Below, piece after piece: positions 11,108-23,124 of a DNA stretch of 64,000 nt; position 1 is the first letter of the stretch; the number at the start of each line of letters is the position of its first letter. The notes under the pieces were generated by a model that did no database searches, was not told where the DNA came from, and worked only from the letters and a program-made list of their open reading frames with translations. Origin of the DNA: Fragilariopsis cylindrus CCMP1102 (Eukaryota > Bacillariophyta > Bacillariophyceae > Bacillariales > Bacillariaceae). The stretch lies in assembly GCA_900095095.1 (NCBI GenBank), contig FMBT01000440.1, forward strand, positions 1-64,000. Reading direction: 5' to 3'. The translations under genes were made by a program, and so were the position numbers.

Positions 11108-13006
11108 TTATGATGTAAAAATTGATGCACGATCAATTGCTTGTTTTGACCCCATAATATCTTGGATATTTGGTCGTGGACCAAATGTTTCTTCATATAA
11201 ATCAATCGGTGTATCAATTTTTTTGGTATCACCCGACGAGCATCTTTTACGTGTCTCAAATGATAATGGTTGAAAAAAATCACCACCCTTACGACGATTA
11301 ATTATAACACCACCCACCACAGCAATTTCTGTTGTATAATCAAACAAGTCATCTGTTTGAGTTATACATGCTGTTATCAATTCACGTATTATACCATACA
11401 TTTGATATGTCACAAATGATATACTATTTTGTGCATCATCTATACCTTTTAATCTTGGTGCTAATAAATTAACAATTTGTTCTAATTGTGGATCAAATTT
11501 TGTATCCAAATTTTCACGTTCTAAGTTATCATATACAAGTAATGGATCATCTGGTGTCTTTTTTTTAGATTGTAATGCTTTATATGCACCAATTGCTGCC
11601 CCGCATGCAGATGATACTTTGATTTGTCCATCACGTTGCAATCCACCAATTTGTCCTTCCGCATCAATACCAACATGTGGTGCAAATATAACTAATAATT
11701 TGCCATCATCTGGAACATGATGTAGGTATGCACCAAACCCAGACTTACCCGCAAAGGGTAATCCAGCAAGTCCTATAATAAAAAGAGAAGACGACGACGA
11801 CAAAACAGCAAAATAAAACAATAAAAGATGAATTTTCTGTGTGTGAGCAGGATGGACGTTTATAGAACAAAAAATCAATGCATTCATGCATATGCTACTA
11901 TTATAATTTGTGCTTAATGAAAATCAATCCGGCGAAAATACAGCAGAGGACATCATCAAACTATTGTACCCTCCACTCCACTCGAACAACGACAATGACA
12001 ATGAAAATGACCTTCCTGTACTGTATGCAATGAAGCAGAGAAAATAGGATATCGCTTGTTTCTTTCCATTCGTATATCTTCGTGTGACGCGGTTCCATTC
12101 CTCCTTCACTTTTATAACCGATCATACATTTGACTTTCCATTTCCATTAACTACAACATTTTAATAAAGACAGTAATTTATGTATATTAAACACTTACCA
12201 CCTAATGCAAAACCTTTTTTATTCCATCTATCAATCATTAATGGTATAATTTGTTCACCTCTTGTATTCACTTCATCACTACATACAGAATGTCCCAATA
12301 ATGTATTCGTTGGTGTAAAACCACGACTGTTCAAAGTTTTGAAAATTAATTTTTCACAATCACCAGATAATAATGCCGTTGGAAAATTTTGTTTCATTGC
12401 TAATTCCGCTTTTGGTTCTAAATACTTTGATCGTAATTTTTTTTGTCCATATTGAAATGTAGTACTGGAGGATGCGACAAAGAGTGAACCAAGTGTGGCA
12501 CTACCAATACTAAATAGTTCACGTCGACGAGATTCTTTATTCATTTTTTTCACTACCATTTTAAATTCCGTTCTATCGATTGTACCACTATTATCGATAT
12601 CATATTTTTGAAATATTTGATCATTTTCTTCTTCAAATAATTTATCAAAATAATTTAAATTCTTTGTACTAGAATTATCTAATGATTTGTCATCAGCACT
12701 AGTACTACTACTGCTATATAAAGCAGATGATGATGTATCTTCTGTTGTAGTACTGGCCATCGTTGGTGTTGATTTCTTAGAATCATCATTCGACTTACCA
12801 TTATCAGCATTACTGATATGTAAAGAAGATGTTTTTGGTAATAGCGTCGTCGTTACAGGCACGACGAACGCCGTACATGATTCAGGGATCTGCAGTAGTA
12901 GTAATAGTACTGATTGAAGGACGAGGACTGCAAGAAGTCCTCGTTGTTGTTTCATTGTTGTGACAGTAGATGAGAACATGATGAAGTTTGTTTCGATTAA
13001 TGGCAC
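11108..13006 (-). CDS. Plastid-targeted EF-hand LCIB/theta-type carbonic anhydrase
   Basis: Exons 12199-13006 and 11108-11772; the 426-bp intron has donor GTAAGT and acceptor TAG and joins in frame to give GFALGG-LAGLPFAG, about 490 residues. LCIB-family enzymes (theta-CA, beta-CA-like fold) interconvert CO2 and bicarbonate and serve the CO2-concentrating mechanism. Visible signature: Cys242 in SVCSDEV, His302 in FAPHVGI and Cys326 in SSACGAA, the expected Cys-His-Cys zinc ligands, with Asp244 and a nearby Arg. The N-terminus has a hydrophobic signal peptide ending CTAFVVP, a plastid-type Ala-Phe site, then a Ser/Thr-rich transit-like region. A canonical EF-hand loop spans residues 136-147 (DIDNSGTIDRTE). 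Residues 160-180 (RRRELFSIGSATLGSLFV) look like a twin-arginine thylakoid signal or an anchor. The start could be 13006 or a Met up to 17 residues on. EF-hand plus LCIB domain suggests Ca2+ control (inference). Confidence 0.88.
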
Positions 13007-14970
13007 TTCTTTGTCTACCGAATGAAGAACAAAGACTCTTCTGACTGCCGACTCAACTACTCGCTTCTTTTTTAATGATGTAAGAATGTATGAAAAAGAT
13101 AGATGTGATAGCTAGTGGCGTTTTGTAGGCACCAGGGAGTGGCTGTCAAAAGCAAGAAGCAAACCTTTCAAGAGCAATTGAATCTACTAGTAGAATACTA
13201 GTAGAAGGAATGAACCGGAAGCAATGTGATGTGATAGTCGACAATGTACCGGCATTCTTTAAGCGATCGATGCTTTTTGATGGATGGCGACGGCGTCTGT
13301 TTGATACTGTACGTGCGTTCGTTTCTGAAAAATTTCGAACTGTGATGCTTGCATTTCACACACTGAGATGGGCAATAAAAACGAATGAATGGTCAAAAGA
13401 TATTCCGATGCTATCTTTTAGTACGCACGAATCTTAAAAAAATTGAAGGGCAGTTGTGAATGACGCAACGTGACGTCAAAGGGTAATAGATTCATCCAAT
13501 CATTTTCATTGATTGTAATCGTAAAGAAGAACAATGCAGAAAGACGAAAAAATAGTTTTTGTGATGAAGCAACGTGGCACAGACAGACGAGAAGAAAAAA
13601 TATTGTTTTTATTATTACAGTATTTATGTATTTTCTTAAAAACTAATATGTAATTCCTAATAATGAGTGTGTGCGTAGGAACAACAGGACCAACCAACAT
13701 GCATGTTTTAGTAAAAGGAAGATGAACTATGCAGAATGAATTTTGATGTCTTCTCGACAGCATTGGTCTATGTTTTTTTGTTTGTTTTGACCCACACATC
13801 AGTTATATTCTGATATAATACCAGCAACCTAGCACAGACAGTGCAGAGGGTATTCCGCACCACAAACATGGGTGTACAGAAGGGAAATTATCAACGTAAT
13901 ACAGGATCAAATTAATATTAGGACTGTTGTAGGTAGGATGATCACACCGCATACCTAACTAAGTTTACTCAATCTCCACGCGGTATAGTACTCAGCTCAA
14001 TATGCCAGGCATCACTAATTACTAGGCTAGTAGTATGATGTGAAAATAATCCATCCACTGAGAAACTAAAGTTATATATGAGTGCGCCTCATATATCAGT
14101 CAAATAAACAAATATATATGACTCCATAGACAATGGCTATTATTAGATGGTGTGAGCAACCCAAGAGGGAGGGGAACCTGTGCAGCACATTATAGTAAGT
14201 TAAGCCAAGCATCATGGGCTTTTAAATTGAACTTGAAAACATATCATATCAAACAGTCAATCAATCAATCCAAAGAAGGTACAGATAGAAACAATAATAA
14301 TACATGGATGCATAAAACCAACCAACAATACATGTATGCGATATTGAAGAACCGAAGAACCAATCAAATGCAAATGCAAATGCAAATGCAACATTCCTAA
14401 CCAATCTCGAATATAACTTCTTTCCATCATTATCATCATCAATAAGCAAACGAGAGGCAATCTATGTGATTCTATTTTGCGGGGGAGAAATGAAACCAAT
14501 ATTTGAACCATGTCGACAGACAGCATACGGCTGCATTTTGGAAAACATACGTATACAATCCTTTGTTAGCAATTTCTTGTAATAACAACCTTGATATTAT
14601 CTTTGTGTCTATCTACACTGCACACTTGCACTTAAAATACAGTAGTGCTCTACGTGTTTGTATATCCATCATACATAGGTAGATAGATGTGTGTATGATT
14701 TCTCTTTTTTCCTAGAAGTAGTATTAGGTAGCTATAATAACTTGATTATAATGTTTAGAAAAAGCAAACAAGTGGTGAATAACTGTTCGTGCTGCAGTAC
14801 TCTTACTAGGCTACACCATAAAGATCAAATATATCTTCTACTATTATAATATATTATATTGTAGTTTGTTTGTCTTTTTACTTTTAACACTATCTTTTTC
14901 TCTCTGACACAAATAAATCGATACATACCGACAAGTAGCTTAGTACAGTATCTACAGTAGTCCTGCTGTT
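13007..14970. other. Intergenic between two minus-strand genes
   Basis: Promoter side of the carbonic anhydrase gene (13007 to about 13500) and 3' side of the next minus-strand gene. A 75-codon ATG frame at 13210-13437 (plus) has no recognisable motif and lies in the likely promoter, so I leave it uncalled. Near 14366-14392 there is a short ATGCAA repeat. No RNA gene seen. Confidence 0.5.
13471..13478. promoter_or_regulatory. Perfect CRE palindrome TGACGTCA upstream of the carbonic anhydrase
   Basis: TGACGTCA lies about 465 bp upstream of the carbonic anhydrase start on the minus strand, with a bZIP-half-site-like TGACGCAA at 13461. In Phaeodactylum, CO2/cAMP-responsive elements with a TGACGT core control pyrenoidal carbonic anhydrase genes through bZIP factors. 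It is the only perfect 8-bp copy I noticed in the window. Role here is inferred. Confidence 0.45.
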
Positions 14971-17309
14971 TTATCGATTACCCTTATTGTTCCTGAATAA
15001 ACCAACACGCGATTCATTAGGACGAAGATCTGGTTCATCGTTCATGCTCATTCTCGTGGCCAACGAGGCATCTTTCAAAGACGCTGGTCGATGTTTTTTC
15101 TCTAATTCTTCTTCTCCTTGTTCCACATTCGCCGCTTTACCAGCACGTTCATGATGCTTACGATGCATACCCTTCTTCTTTTTTCCTATTGTAGATGATG
15201 CTGGTGATTTCTTGGCAGCAGCAGCTTTTGGTAGTTCTGCTTCTACTACTACTACTACTTCTCCGTGAGCTTTTCCTCGTACATGATGTGGACGTTTTTT
15301 CTTTGTAGGTTCTTCTTTTTCTTCTTCTGTTGATTCTTCTACTCCTGCGTCGACAACATCAGATTTTTTTGTTGAGGCCTTCACACTTTTACGTTCTGGT
15401 CGATTAACCTGTTTAGGCATTTTCTTCGGAGATACTACACCAGGTGCTTTTGTGGGCACGGTATTGTTATCAGGGAACGGTACTGCTGATGGTAGTTCTT
15501 GTTCGGTCGGCGATTCTACACCTGGTCGTAATGATGATGATTCATTACTTTTTTCCATTTCCTCTTCTTCTAATGACTTCTCCACCAAAGTATCTTCCGT
15601 ATCTATAGTGGACGCGCCTGAGTCACTTAAACCACTAGGGGAAGGGGATGATGAGGCTTCGATTGTTGGAAAGAATGTTGTTGGTTCGAACGTTGTTGGA
15701 AGGAACGTTGTTGGTTCGAACGTTGTTGTTGGAAGGAACGTTGTTGGAAGGAACGTTGTTGTTGGTGACACAGTAGCAGGTGTTTCTGTTGGAATATCTG
15801 ATGTAACTGTTGGAGGAAATGTAGGGGTTTCTGATGGTGTATTTGATGCTACTGTTACAGAAAATGTAGGCCTTGCTGTTGACGTTTGACTTGCTGTTGG
15901 AGATAATGATGGTGGAATAGTTGGAGACATGATCCGTTCTACTACTGGTGCCAATGATGGAGTAGATGACTGGAACCATGTAGGACTAGATGATGGGCCC
16001 TTAGTAGTTGATACTGTTGGACTACCGGTAGGTCTGCCGGTCGCTAATGATAATATCATGGTAATAGTAATGATAATAGTAATAATATTAAAATAGACAT
16101 GAAAGAAAACATAACAAGAAACAGAATGAAAATGTTGAGGATAAAGAAAAGTATTGATTGCATGCATCATCACCCCAAAAATAAGAGGAGATAAAAAGTT
16201 TGCTTTTGCTTTTTTTTTGCTATAGTAGTTGGCATTTGGTGACTGAAAATATACGTACGCTCAGAGGTCGTCGGATCTTTGGTCATGGCAGTTGGGCGCA
16301 ACGTAGACGTTTCGACTGGTTCGCCTGTTTGTGCAGTTACAGTTGGGGCCAAGGAAGGAGCAACGCTAGGACTTGCGATGGTGGGAGGCGAAGGTGCTTT
16401 TGATGCTTTTCCACGTTTTTGTCGAATAACTTTTTTTGGTATATTTGGCATTTTCTTAGTAAATTTTACACCAGGTGCTTCTGTGACATCGTTATTATCA
16501 GGTAGCGGCACTGCTGATGCAAATGCTGCTGATGCAAATGAAGGTGATTTTGATCTGCTGACTACAGCAACTGGTGATTTTGTTGCTGAAGATGATGGTT
16601 TCTTAGTATTGACTGTTGTCCTTTTAGATGATGAAGGTGAATGTGTTTTTGCTGATGTTGCCTCATCATCTTCTGGTACAGGAGAAGGTGCACTGGATTT
16701 AAGCACAGTAGGCTGTTTCGTCATCGTCGTGGTCTTTTGTGTTGTCATAATCTCAACTGGTGCCTTTGAATAGGCAGGTGATGCTTTCTTTCCATAATAA
16801 ACATTACCATAGCCATTACCGAGCGATGCTTCTCTACTAGTATCAGACGTACCCTCTTCTTCCTGTTCTTCTGAATAGGTAGGTGATGCTTTCTTTGCTT
16901 CTCTACTAGTATCGGACGTACCCTCTTCTTCTTGTTCTTCTGTTGGTACATCAGTACTTGTTCCATATGCTGGTGATGCCTTTGATTCAAAATAAATATT
17001 AGCAGCATTAAAAGTATTCTTCACATTAGTAGGTAATACTTCTTCTTCTTCTTGTACTGTCGCTGGTGGCTTTGTTGGTTTTTTGTATGCTGGTGAAGCT
17101 TTGTCTTCAAAGTATACATGACGTCCTTGAGGATTATTCTGTTGCAGTTGTTGCTGATTCTTATGATATCCACGAATTGTTCTTCTTCGTTTTTGATCGG
17201 TTGAAGCTACTACTATCGTCATCGACGATGACGCTGCACTTATTAACACAGCAGCAACTAATGTCACTGTGGCAGCAAAAAATTGGAATTTCATCATCTT
17301 ATATATCAA
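14971..17309 (-). CDS. Secreted Lys/Ser/Pro-rich repeat protein with KASPAY motifs
   Basis: Exons 16259-17309 and 14971-16043; the 215-bp intron has donor GTACGT and acceptor TAG and joins to 707 residues. Signal peptide covers about residues 5-37, followed by a basic RRRTIRG site. Four spaced KASPAY/KASPTY motifs sit at residues 70, 110, 140 and 175, three of them next to tyrosine-rich YF/YY, with a duplicated EEQEEEGTSDTSRE segment between. The middle is Ser/Pro/Thr-rich. The end is strongly basic (KKKK, HRKHHER, KKRPHHVR). Exon 1 and exon 2 each carry a related SAVP(L/F)PDNN...APGV...KKMP segment, an internal duplication. Exon 2 begins with a PT module nearly identical to the 9750-10874 gene. 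Signal peptide, lysine clusters and Ser-rich repeats resemble silica-associated proteins in composition only; no enzyme domain. An alternative start is the Met at 17297. Confidence 0.78.
15656..16032 (-). repeat. PT-rich module, copy 2 of inverted segmental duplication
   Basis: Counterpart of 10312-10663, in opposite orientation. The homology begins ten or so bases inside exon 2, almost at its splice acceptor, so the module sits as if joined by exon shuffling. This copy has extra FEPTTFLPTT units. Confidence 0.9.
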
Positions 17310-18508
17310 TAATTGGTTTGTTAACGGTATGTGCTTAATGGAATAAAAATTATCGGACGGATGGGAAGATATAATAATAACACTGCTGATGGTGGTGATG
17401 GAGCTACGTTTTCTTTGTTCAGAAAGGGGACTTTTATTTTATGTTGTATCACAAAATAAATGAGACGTTACGTCACTTTAGCAACATGCTACGGCTACAA
17501 TATCTATCTATGCTTCAAGAACGAAACGAATGAATCATGGCTATTTATTTATTTTTTCGGACTTTACAAAGAATCTGAAAGGAAAAATCTGGCGATTTAT
17601 CATATTAAATAATAATGTTTCCGTTGATAATAACATTCCATTTCAACTTCTACCGGTACACATACATATAAAAAAGAAAGTGCTTGTCGTACCGTAGTAA
17701 AGGAACTTTTACGCATATCCTTCATGAAGAAAATATTTTGTGAGTATCAAACGTTGAACGGCAAGAAAGTTAATGAGATGATCGCCAGCTTCTTAATTAA
17801 TAAATCATTCGATTGTTATATAATTGCTTTTTGATAAGCCTCTATTATTACTGTACATATTAGTTTCACTTCGGGGGCGGGAAGCAACAAAGCAAAATTT
17901 ATTGCATATACTTAAGGGGGATATAATAAGGATAGACAGATCTAGCCCTACTTGTTGAATTTGTCGAATTTAATTATTTATGTTCAATCATGCATTATTA
18001 CTTACAGCGCGTATTTACCGTTGTGGTAACAAGCATGCCTAATTAACAAAGATTCATGGCTTCTCTTCTATGTATATTCATTCGTGTCTAAATAAATCTA
18101 AATAAATTAAAAATTAAAAAAGCGCGAAAGGCAAGGCCCAAACTAACTAACTAAATAATTTTTCCTATCTTGCTTGCTGCGTTCACATCTTTTTTGTTGA
18201 ATGATCATAATGATAATTGAAGAAGCAAATGAGATACCGGTATTGTACCGTTACATCGATTGGAGGCACACTTACTTGACATGTACATGGCAACCTTCAC
18301 AATGTACACTTCTTTTTATCACAGAATAAATCTACCATAAACAATCAGTTTTGACAGTGTACAGAAACTCGAATCGAGCTTCCACTTTCTTTTTGTCATT
18401 GAAAAGTAAATCTATATAAACCACCATCAGTTCTGACATTACAGTACAGTACAGTACCTCGAATCGAGTCGAATCGAATCGAATCGAAAGAACAGAAAAT
18501 AAACTAAA
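17310..18508. other. Intergenic between divergent genes
   Basis: Shared 5' region of the minus-strand Lys-rich gene and the plus-strand protease. A CRE-like TTACGTCA lies near 17468. Close to the protease start (18363-18490) short units recur: CGAATCGAG, (GAATC)n and (ACAGT)n. A 3'-proximal partial duplication (TCAGTT(T/C)TGACA at about 18344 and 18427) surrounds them. No gene seen. Confidence 0.5.
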
Positions 18509-20179
18509 ATGGCGACGAACAACAACTTTTGTCATCAACATCTTCTTCTTTTGTTGGTTGTTATTGTTTTAGTTATACAAGTAGTATCCGCTGATGATAA
18601 TGATTCACATAATACTCCTAGACAGAATATTAACAATAATAGCAGCCTTCGTCATGGTCGTCGTGATGAAAGCAGCGAAGTCGAAGCTGAAGGCGAAGCA
18701 GACGTAGACGAACCAGACCAAAAATTAAAAGAATCATTATTACGACCAGAAAAACAAACAAGAATAATTAATGGGAATCAAGTAAAGGAATTACGTTACC
18801 CGTACTTTGCATTACTGACATCCGATCAAATAAGTACTGAAAAATTTAGATGTGGTGCGGTAGTAATTGGACCAAGATTAGTTCTTAGTGTAGCACATTG
18901 TGATGTATTTGATCTGGATCAAATGAGTTTTCAAATTGGTGCCTATAAAAATTTAACTGATGGACGGACAGTAAAAATTAATTCGAAAACTATTCATCCA
19001 CAATATAATGAAACTGAATTTTTGAATGATATTGTTCTATATCAATTAGAAGCTAATGTAAGTTTATCATTACGGTGATATACTTTCACTTTTTTCTGCT
19101 TTTGTTTTTCTGTTGAATCATTTATTCACTCTTTCACTCACTCTATCACCCATTCACGCAATCACTCACTCAATCACTCACTCACTCACACGTCACCGTT
19201 CGGTGTCGCTTTCACTTTCACTTTCTTTGCTTTTACGCTCTTGTTTTTTCTGCTTAATCATTCACTCACTCACTCACTCACTCACATGTCAACGTTCTAA
19301 ACACCATATCAGATGGATTTACCTTATTATATCGAGTTGGATCGTAATAGTGATGGTAAGACGAATGGACTAAAAAAGGAAGTTGTTAATTATGATATTA
19401 ATAGTAGTAATGATGAAGACGACAAAAATGGAACTAATGGAAACAATAAATTAGTTGTGATAGGGTTTGGTGATATCAATCCTAATGATACTATAACCGA
19501 ATTGCCAAATTCATTATATAAAGTAGAAGTTACTTATGTTGATAATAAACAATGTGATATAGAACATGGTAATAATAATGAAATTACAGATGGTATGTTA
19601 TGTGCTGGTGGGGATGGATATGATTCCTCATTTGGTGATTCGGGTGGACCATTAATTAAACAACAACAACAACAACAACAACAGGATACAGATGATGATG
19701 CAATTGACGAGGATGCAATTGATGCAGATACAGATGATATATTAATTGGCTTAGTTAGTTGGGGACGTACAATGAATGAACCGGGTGTTTATGTTCGTAT
19801 TAGTTATTATTATACATGGATCCGCACAATTGTTTGTGATCAATATTTAGATGATGCACCCGATTATTTTGAATGTCAAACTCCTCTGCCCACAAAAGAA
19901 CCGACAAATCCTCCTCGTCTCTTCGATGGTTTTAAAGCACCAACAACTAGTAAAGAGCCTCCTACTAAAGTGCCTACAAAAGAACCTACAAATCCTCCTC
20001 TTATCCTCGATGGTTTTATCATGAATAATAATGATAATAATAATAATAATACTGGTGCAACCGAAACAACAACTACTACTACTAAAACTACTGAAGTGCC
20101 TACAAATCCTTATCGTATCCCCGATGGTTTTAAACAATCCTATTATAATACTCTTATAAGTAATAAAAGTAATCCATAG
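18509..20179 (+). CDS. Secreted trypsin-like serine protease with PT-rich tail
   Basis: Exons 18509-19057 and 19313-20179; the 255-bp intron has donor GTAAGT and acceptor CAG and keeps phase 0, giving 471 residues. It is an S1-family peptidase cleaving after Arg/Lys. Residues 1-28 are a signal peptide; an acidic propeptide runs to the activation site RIINGN (cleavage before Ile86). The triad is His130 (SVAHC), Asp174 (NDIVLYQ) and Ser293 (GDSGGP). Asp287, six residues before Ser293, is the S1-pocket Asp of trypsins. The cysteines that normally form the 191-220 disulphide are both absent (SSF before GDSGGP; SWGRTMNEPG). A poly-Gln run and an Asp-rich loop are inserted between GDSGGPL and GLVSWG. 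The tail has three (K)EPTNPP...DGF repeats, probably wall-binding or glycosylated. Active as far as the triad shows. Confidence 0.9.
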
Positions 20180-21192
20180 AAAAAAAATTAAAAATTATTC
20201 GTTCGTTCTTTTATTTGCTCTGCTCTGCTCTGCTTGCTTTATATATCATATATTAAGAAACAATGGTTGATTACATTTATATTTGTGGTAACAAAGGTAG
20301 ACAAAAATATTTATCACATTATACAGCTACCACCTACCTGTACAATTAATAAAACAAAACAAAACAAAATAAAATAGGATAGGATAATCATTAGTACAAT
20401 GATAGTACATAATACTAGGACCTATTCTATTCTTATCCTAGTAGCAAGGAAACGTAGTTTACCGTATTGTTTTTCTAGTAGTGATTCAACATATTATTAT
20501 CATTAGTATTGTAGTCACTTATTTACTTACTAATTTTAGATTAATTCACGTGTATCGCAATACGGTAATAGTACCGTAGTGACAAAAGTTTCGTCTACTG
20601 TAGTAAAGCTGTTGCTCGTATAGTTTCATCGATGAAATGTGACAGCAGAGCATTATACGGATCTTCACCATTCGCCCGCGTGAAGTATAATGAATACAAT
20701 CGATTTTTGATGAGGGGGAAAACAGAAAAGATGAGATTCATGACTATTTACTTTCTACATAGTATCCCTTAACGACGATAGTACAAAGGGACCCGTACTG
20801 TAACGCGATTTTTTTTTGTTTGGTTTTGCTCATAGAAATAATGGCTGTATTCTTTACCAAAAATGTACTTCAGCCATGCAGCGCGAGAAAGCACGTAAAA
20901 TAAAATCTCGTTATCTCAGTAAAATTCGATTTCTTTTATGACTCAGTCGATTAAAACTTGACTAGCCAATCCAATCGACGCCAATCATTTATTGTTGCTA
21001 CAAAAGAACACTTACCGTACATACTTACTATCAGTACTTCGAGTACAAACATAAAATTATATATGTCTTCATATTGAATTTTTCTATTGATATTTTAGTC
21101 ACATCCATATATAACAGAAGCGAGACAGAAATTAAGAGACCGAAGAAGAAAGCCCAAAATTCCATATCGTGCCACCGTGTATACCAGTAATT
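20180..21192. other. Intergenic
   Basis: 3' region of the protease and 5' region of the Asn-rich gene. Contains short AAAACAAAAC/AAAATAGGATAGG runs near 20345-20385. Nothing else that I can name. Confidence 0.5.
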
Positions 21193-21951
21193 ATGTCATC
21201 GTCATCGTCATCGTCGTCATTACCACCGGGTTGGGAGAATCGTAGTAATTCCATGTCCGAAAAGGATATAAAACTTGGTGGTATTGCTGCGACAAAATTT
21301 GGGAATAAAAATATTATTAATACTGCCTATTCCGATACAACGATACAAGAAGTAGTAGCTGTGTATAAAACAAGTGATGAAGTACGTGATGTTTATTTGA
21401 AACAAATGGACATTCAACAGAAACAACAACAGCAGGCGAATAATCATAATACTAATACTAATACTAATACTAAAAATAATACCAAATACGACGACGAAGA
21501 CGAAACAATTAGAACCAATGCCAATAATGCCAATGCCAATGCTACAAACAATCAGCAAACGACAACACCATTATTTTGGGAAGAACGACAAAAGACACGT
21601 CAACTTGAAGCTGAACGTTATCGTAATAAAGATAATAATAATAATAATAATAGTAATACACAAAACAATAGCAATAGCAATAGTAAAACTGATAATTCAA
21701 CAGCAAAATCTTCTGCTAATAATACGAATAGTAATAATAATGCAAAATTAGCTTTATTACGTATTGCAATTCATACACTTGAAACTTTAGCTGATACATT
21801 TGAACAGGAACAAGAAGAACAAGAACAAACAGCACACACACAAACTGTTAGTACTGCTATTATTCCTATGGAAGATAAAACTGCATTTGCTAAAGCTATT
21901 CAACGATCTATGCAGGCACTTGCTACTAGTTCTGCATCGTCGACTGACTGA
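21193..21951 (+). CDS. Hypothetical Asn-rich protein
   Basis: A 252-residue frame. I start it at the ATG at 21193 (poly-Ser then LPPGWENRSN) because the open frame upstream has no ATG. The first ~75 residues look folded (GGIAATKFGNKNIIN, QEVVAVYKTSDEVRDVYLKQ), with LPPGW resembling only the first strand of a WW domain, not a whole one. Two Asn/Thr/Gln-rich linkers flank a charged segment (WEERQKTRQLEAERYRNK). The C-terminus has amphipathic helices (ALLRIAIHTLETLADTFE, AFAKAIQRSMQALA). No signal peptide or membrane segment. Family not recognised; probably intracellular. Confidence 0.65.
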   Translation: MSSSSSSSSLPPGWENRSNSMSEKDIKLGGIAATKFGNKNIINTAYSDTTIQEVVAVYKTSDEVRDVYLKQMDIQQKQQQQANNHNTNTNTNTKNNTKYDDEDETIRTNANNANANATNNQQTTTPLFWEERQKTRQLEAERYRNKDNNNNNNSNTQNNSNSNSKTDNSTAKSSANNTNSNNNAKLALLRIAIHTLETLADTFEQEQEEQEQTAHTQTVSTAIIPMEDKTAFAKAIQRSMQALATSSASSTD

Positions 21952-23083
21952 AATGACTGACTGACTGATACCCAATGACTAGAAATACGACGACGGTAAA
22001 ACAGATATATACAATACAATACATTGAATACAATACAATACAATACAATACAATACAAAATAAAATAATACAAATAGATAAATCTAAAATATCGCTTTTT
22101 CATTATTTCATTTCTCTATTTCATTGTTCACTAAAAAAAGATTATGGGTGCGTACAGTACAGTACAGTACTCAACGCGTGCAGTAGCTCCTAATTTGATG
22201 TAATGCAGGTTTTGTGTGCGTCTACTGTACTGTACAGGTCTTTTTAGACACCGATGCATCATGTAGTGTATGTACCATGCAAGTTATAAGTACTAGTAGT
22301 CCTAGGACCTAATAGTAGAGTATATCTGATTTTATATTGTATTCTCCTGTTACTGTATAACAAAATAATAATATGATACTACTACAACAAGAGATAACTG
22401 ATGCTATTTTGATCATTTTGTTGTTGTTGCATACTTACTTCTTTTATTGTAAACTTCTTCTACAGTATGTGTAAGTAAAAAAGGTTGCATTGGAATGTAA
22501 TATTGATGGGGGGCTATATCAATATTGTGGAACAGTAATTACACTACTTTCTGGCTGTTGTGTGTTGCTATCAATTCAATAGGTTTTATTATTGCTGGTG
22601 ATCAATTAGCACACACTCACTTCTATTTCCTACACAACATCAGTGCTTTTGAGTTTTCAAGGAAGACAGATGGCATGGTATGGCATGGGTTGGTGGTATC
22701 ATACTGACATGTCAAGTCAAGTTTAGTCTTCCTATTCTAACAAATGAAAGCACAGGATTAGCAGAGGCAGGTAGAGGAAACATTCTTGCCATCATATACA
22801 GTATAATATATCTAACCATACAGTTGCCATTTTGGGGGGTCATTCGCATTATTTCTCCCCAATATAACTGTGTACAGAAAAAAAAATTAAATAAACAATA
22901 ATCACTCTCTATAAATCAACAAAGCATCTAGTAGTTGTGCTTGGTGTGATTTGAAATGACCACAACTACTATAATAAGAGATCATACATGGATGAATGTG
23001 ACCATCATCCTTTTATACTGTAGACCTCAAACTCCTCCACCAATCTCAATCAATAGAGAAAAGCAAAGCCCTGTATACTGCGT

Positions 23084-23124
<41 letters not shown>

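Noticed and set aside
13210-13437. 75-residue plus-strand ATG frame
   Set aside because: No recognisable domain and located in the promoter region of the carbonic anhydrase gene; could be chance.
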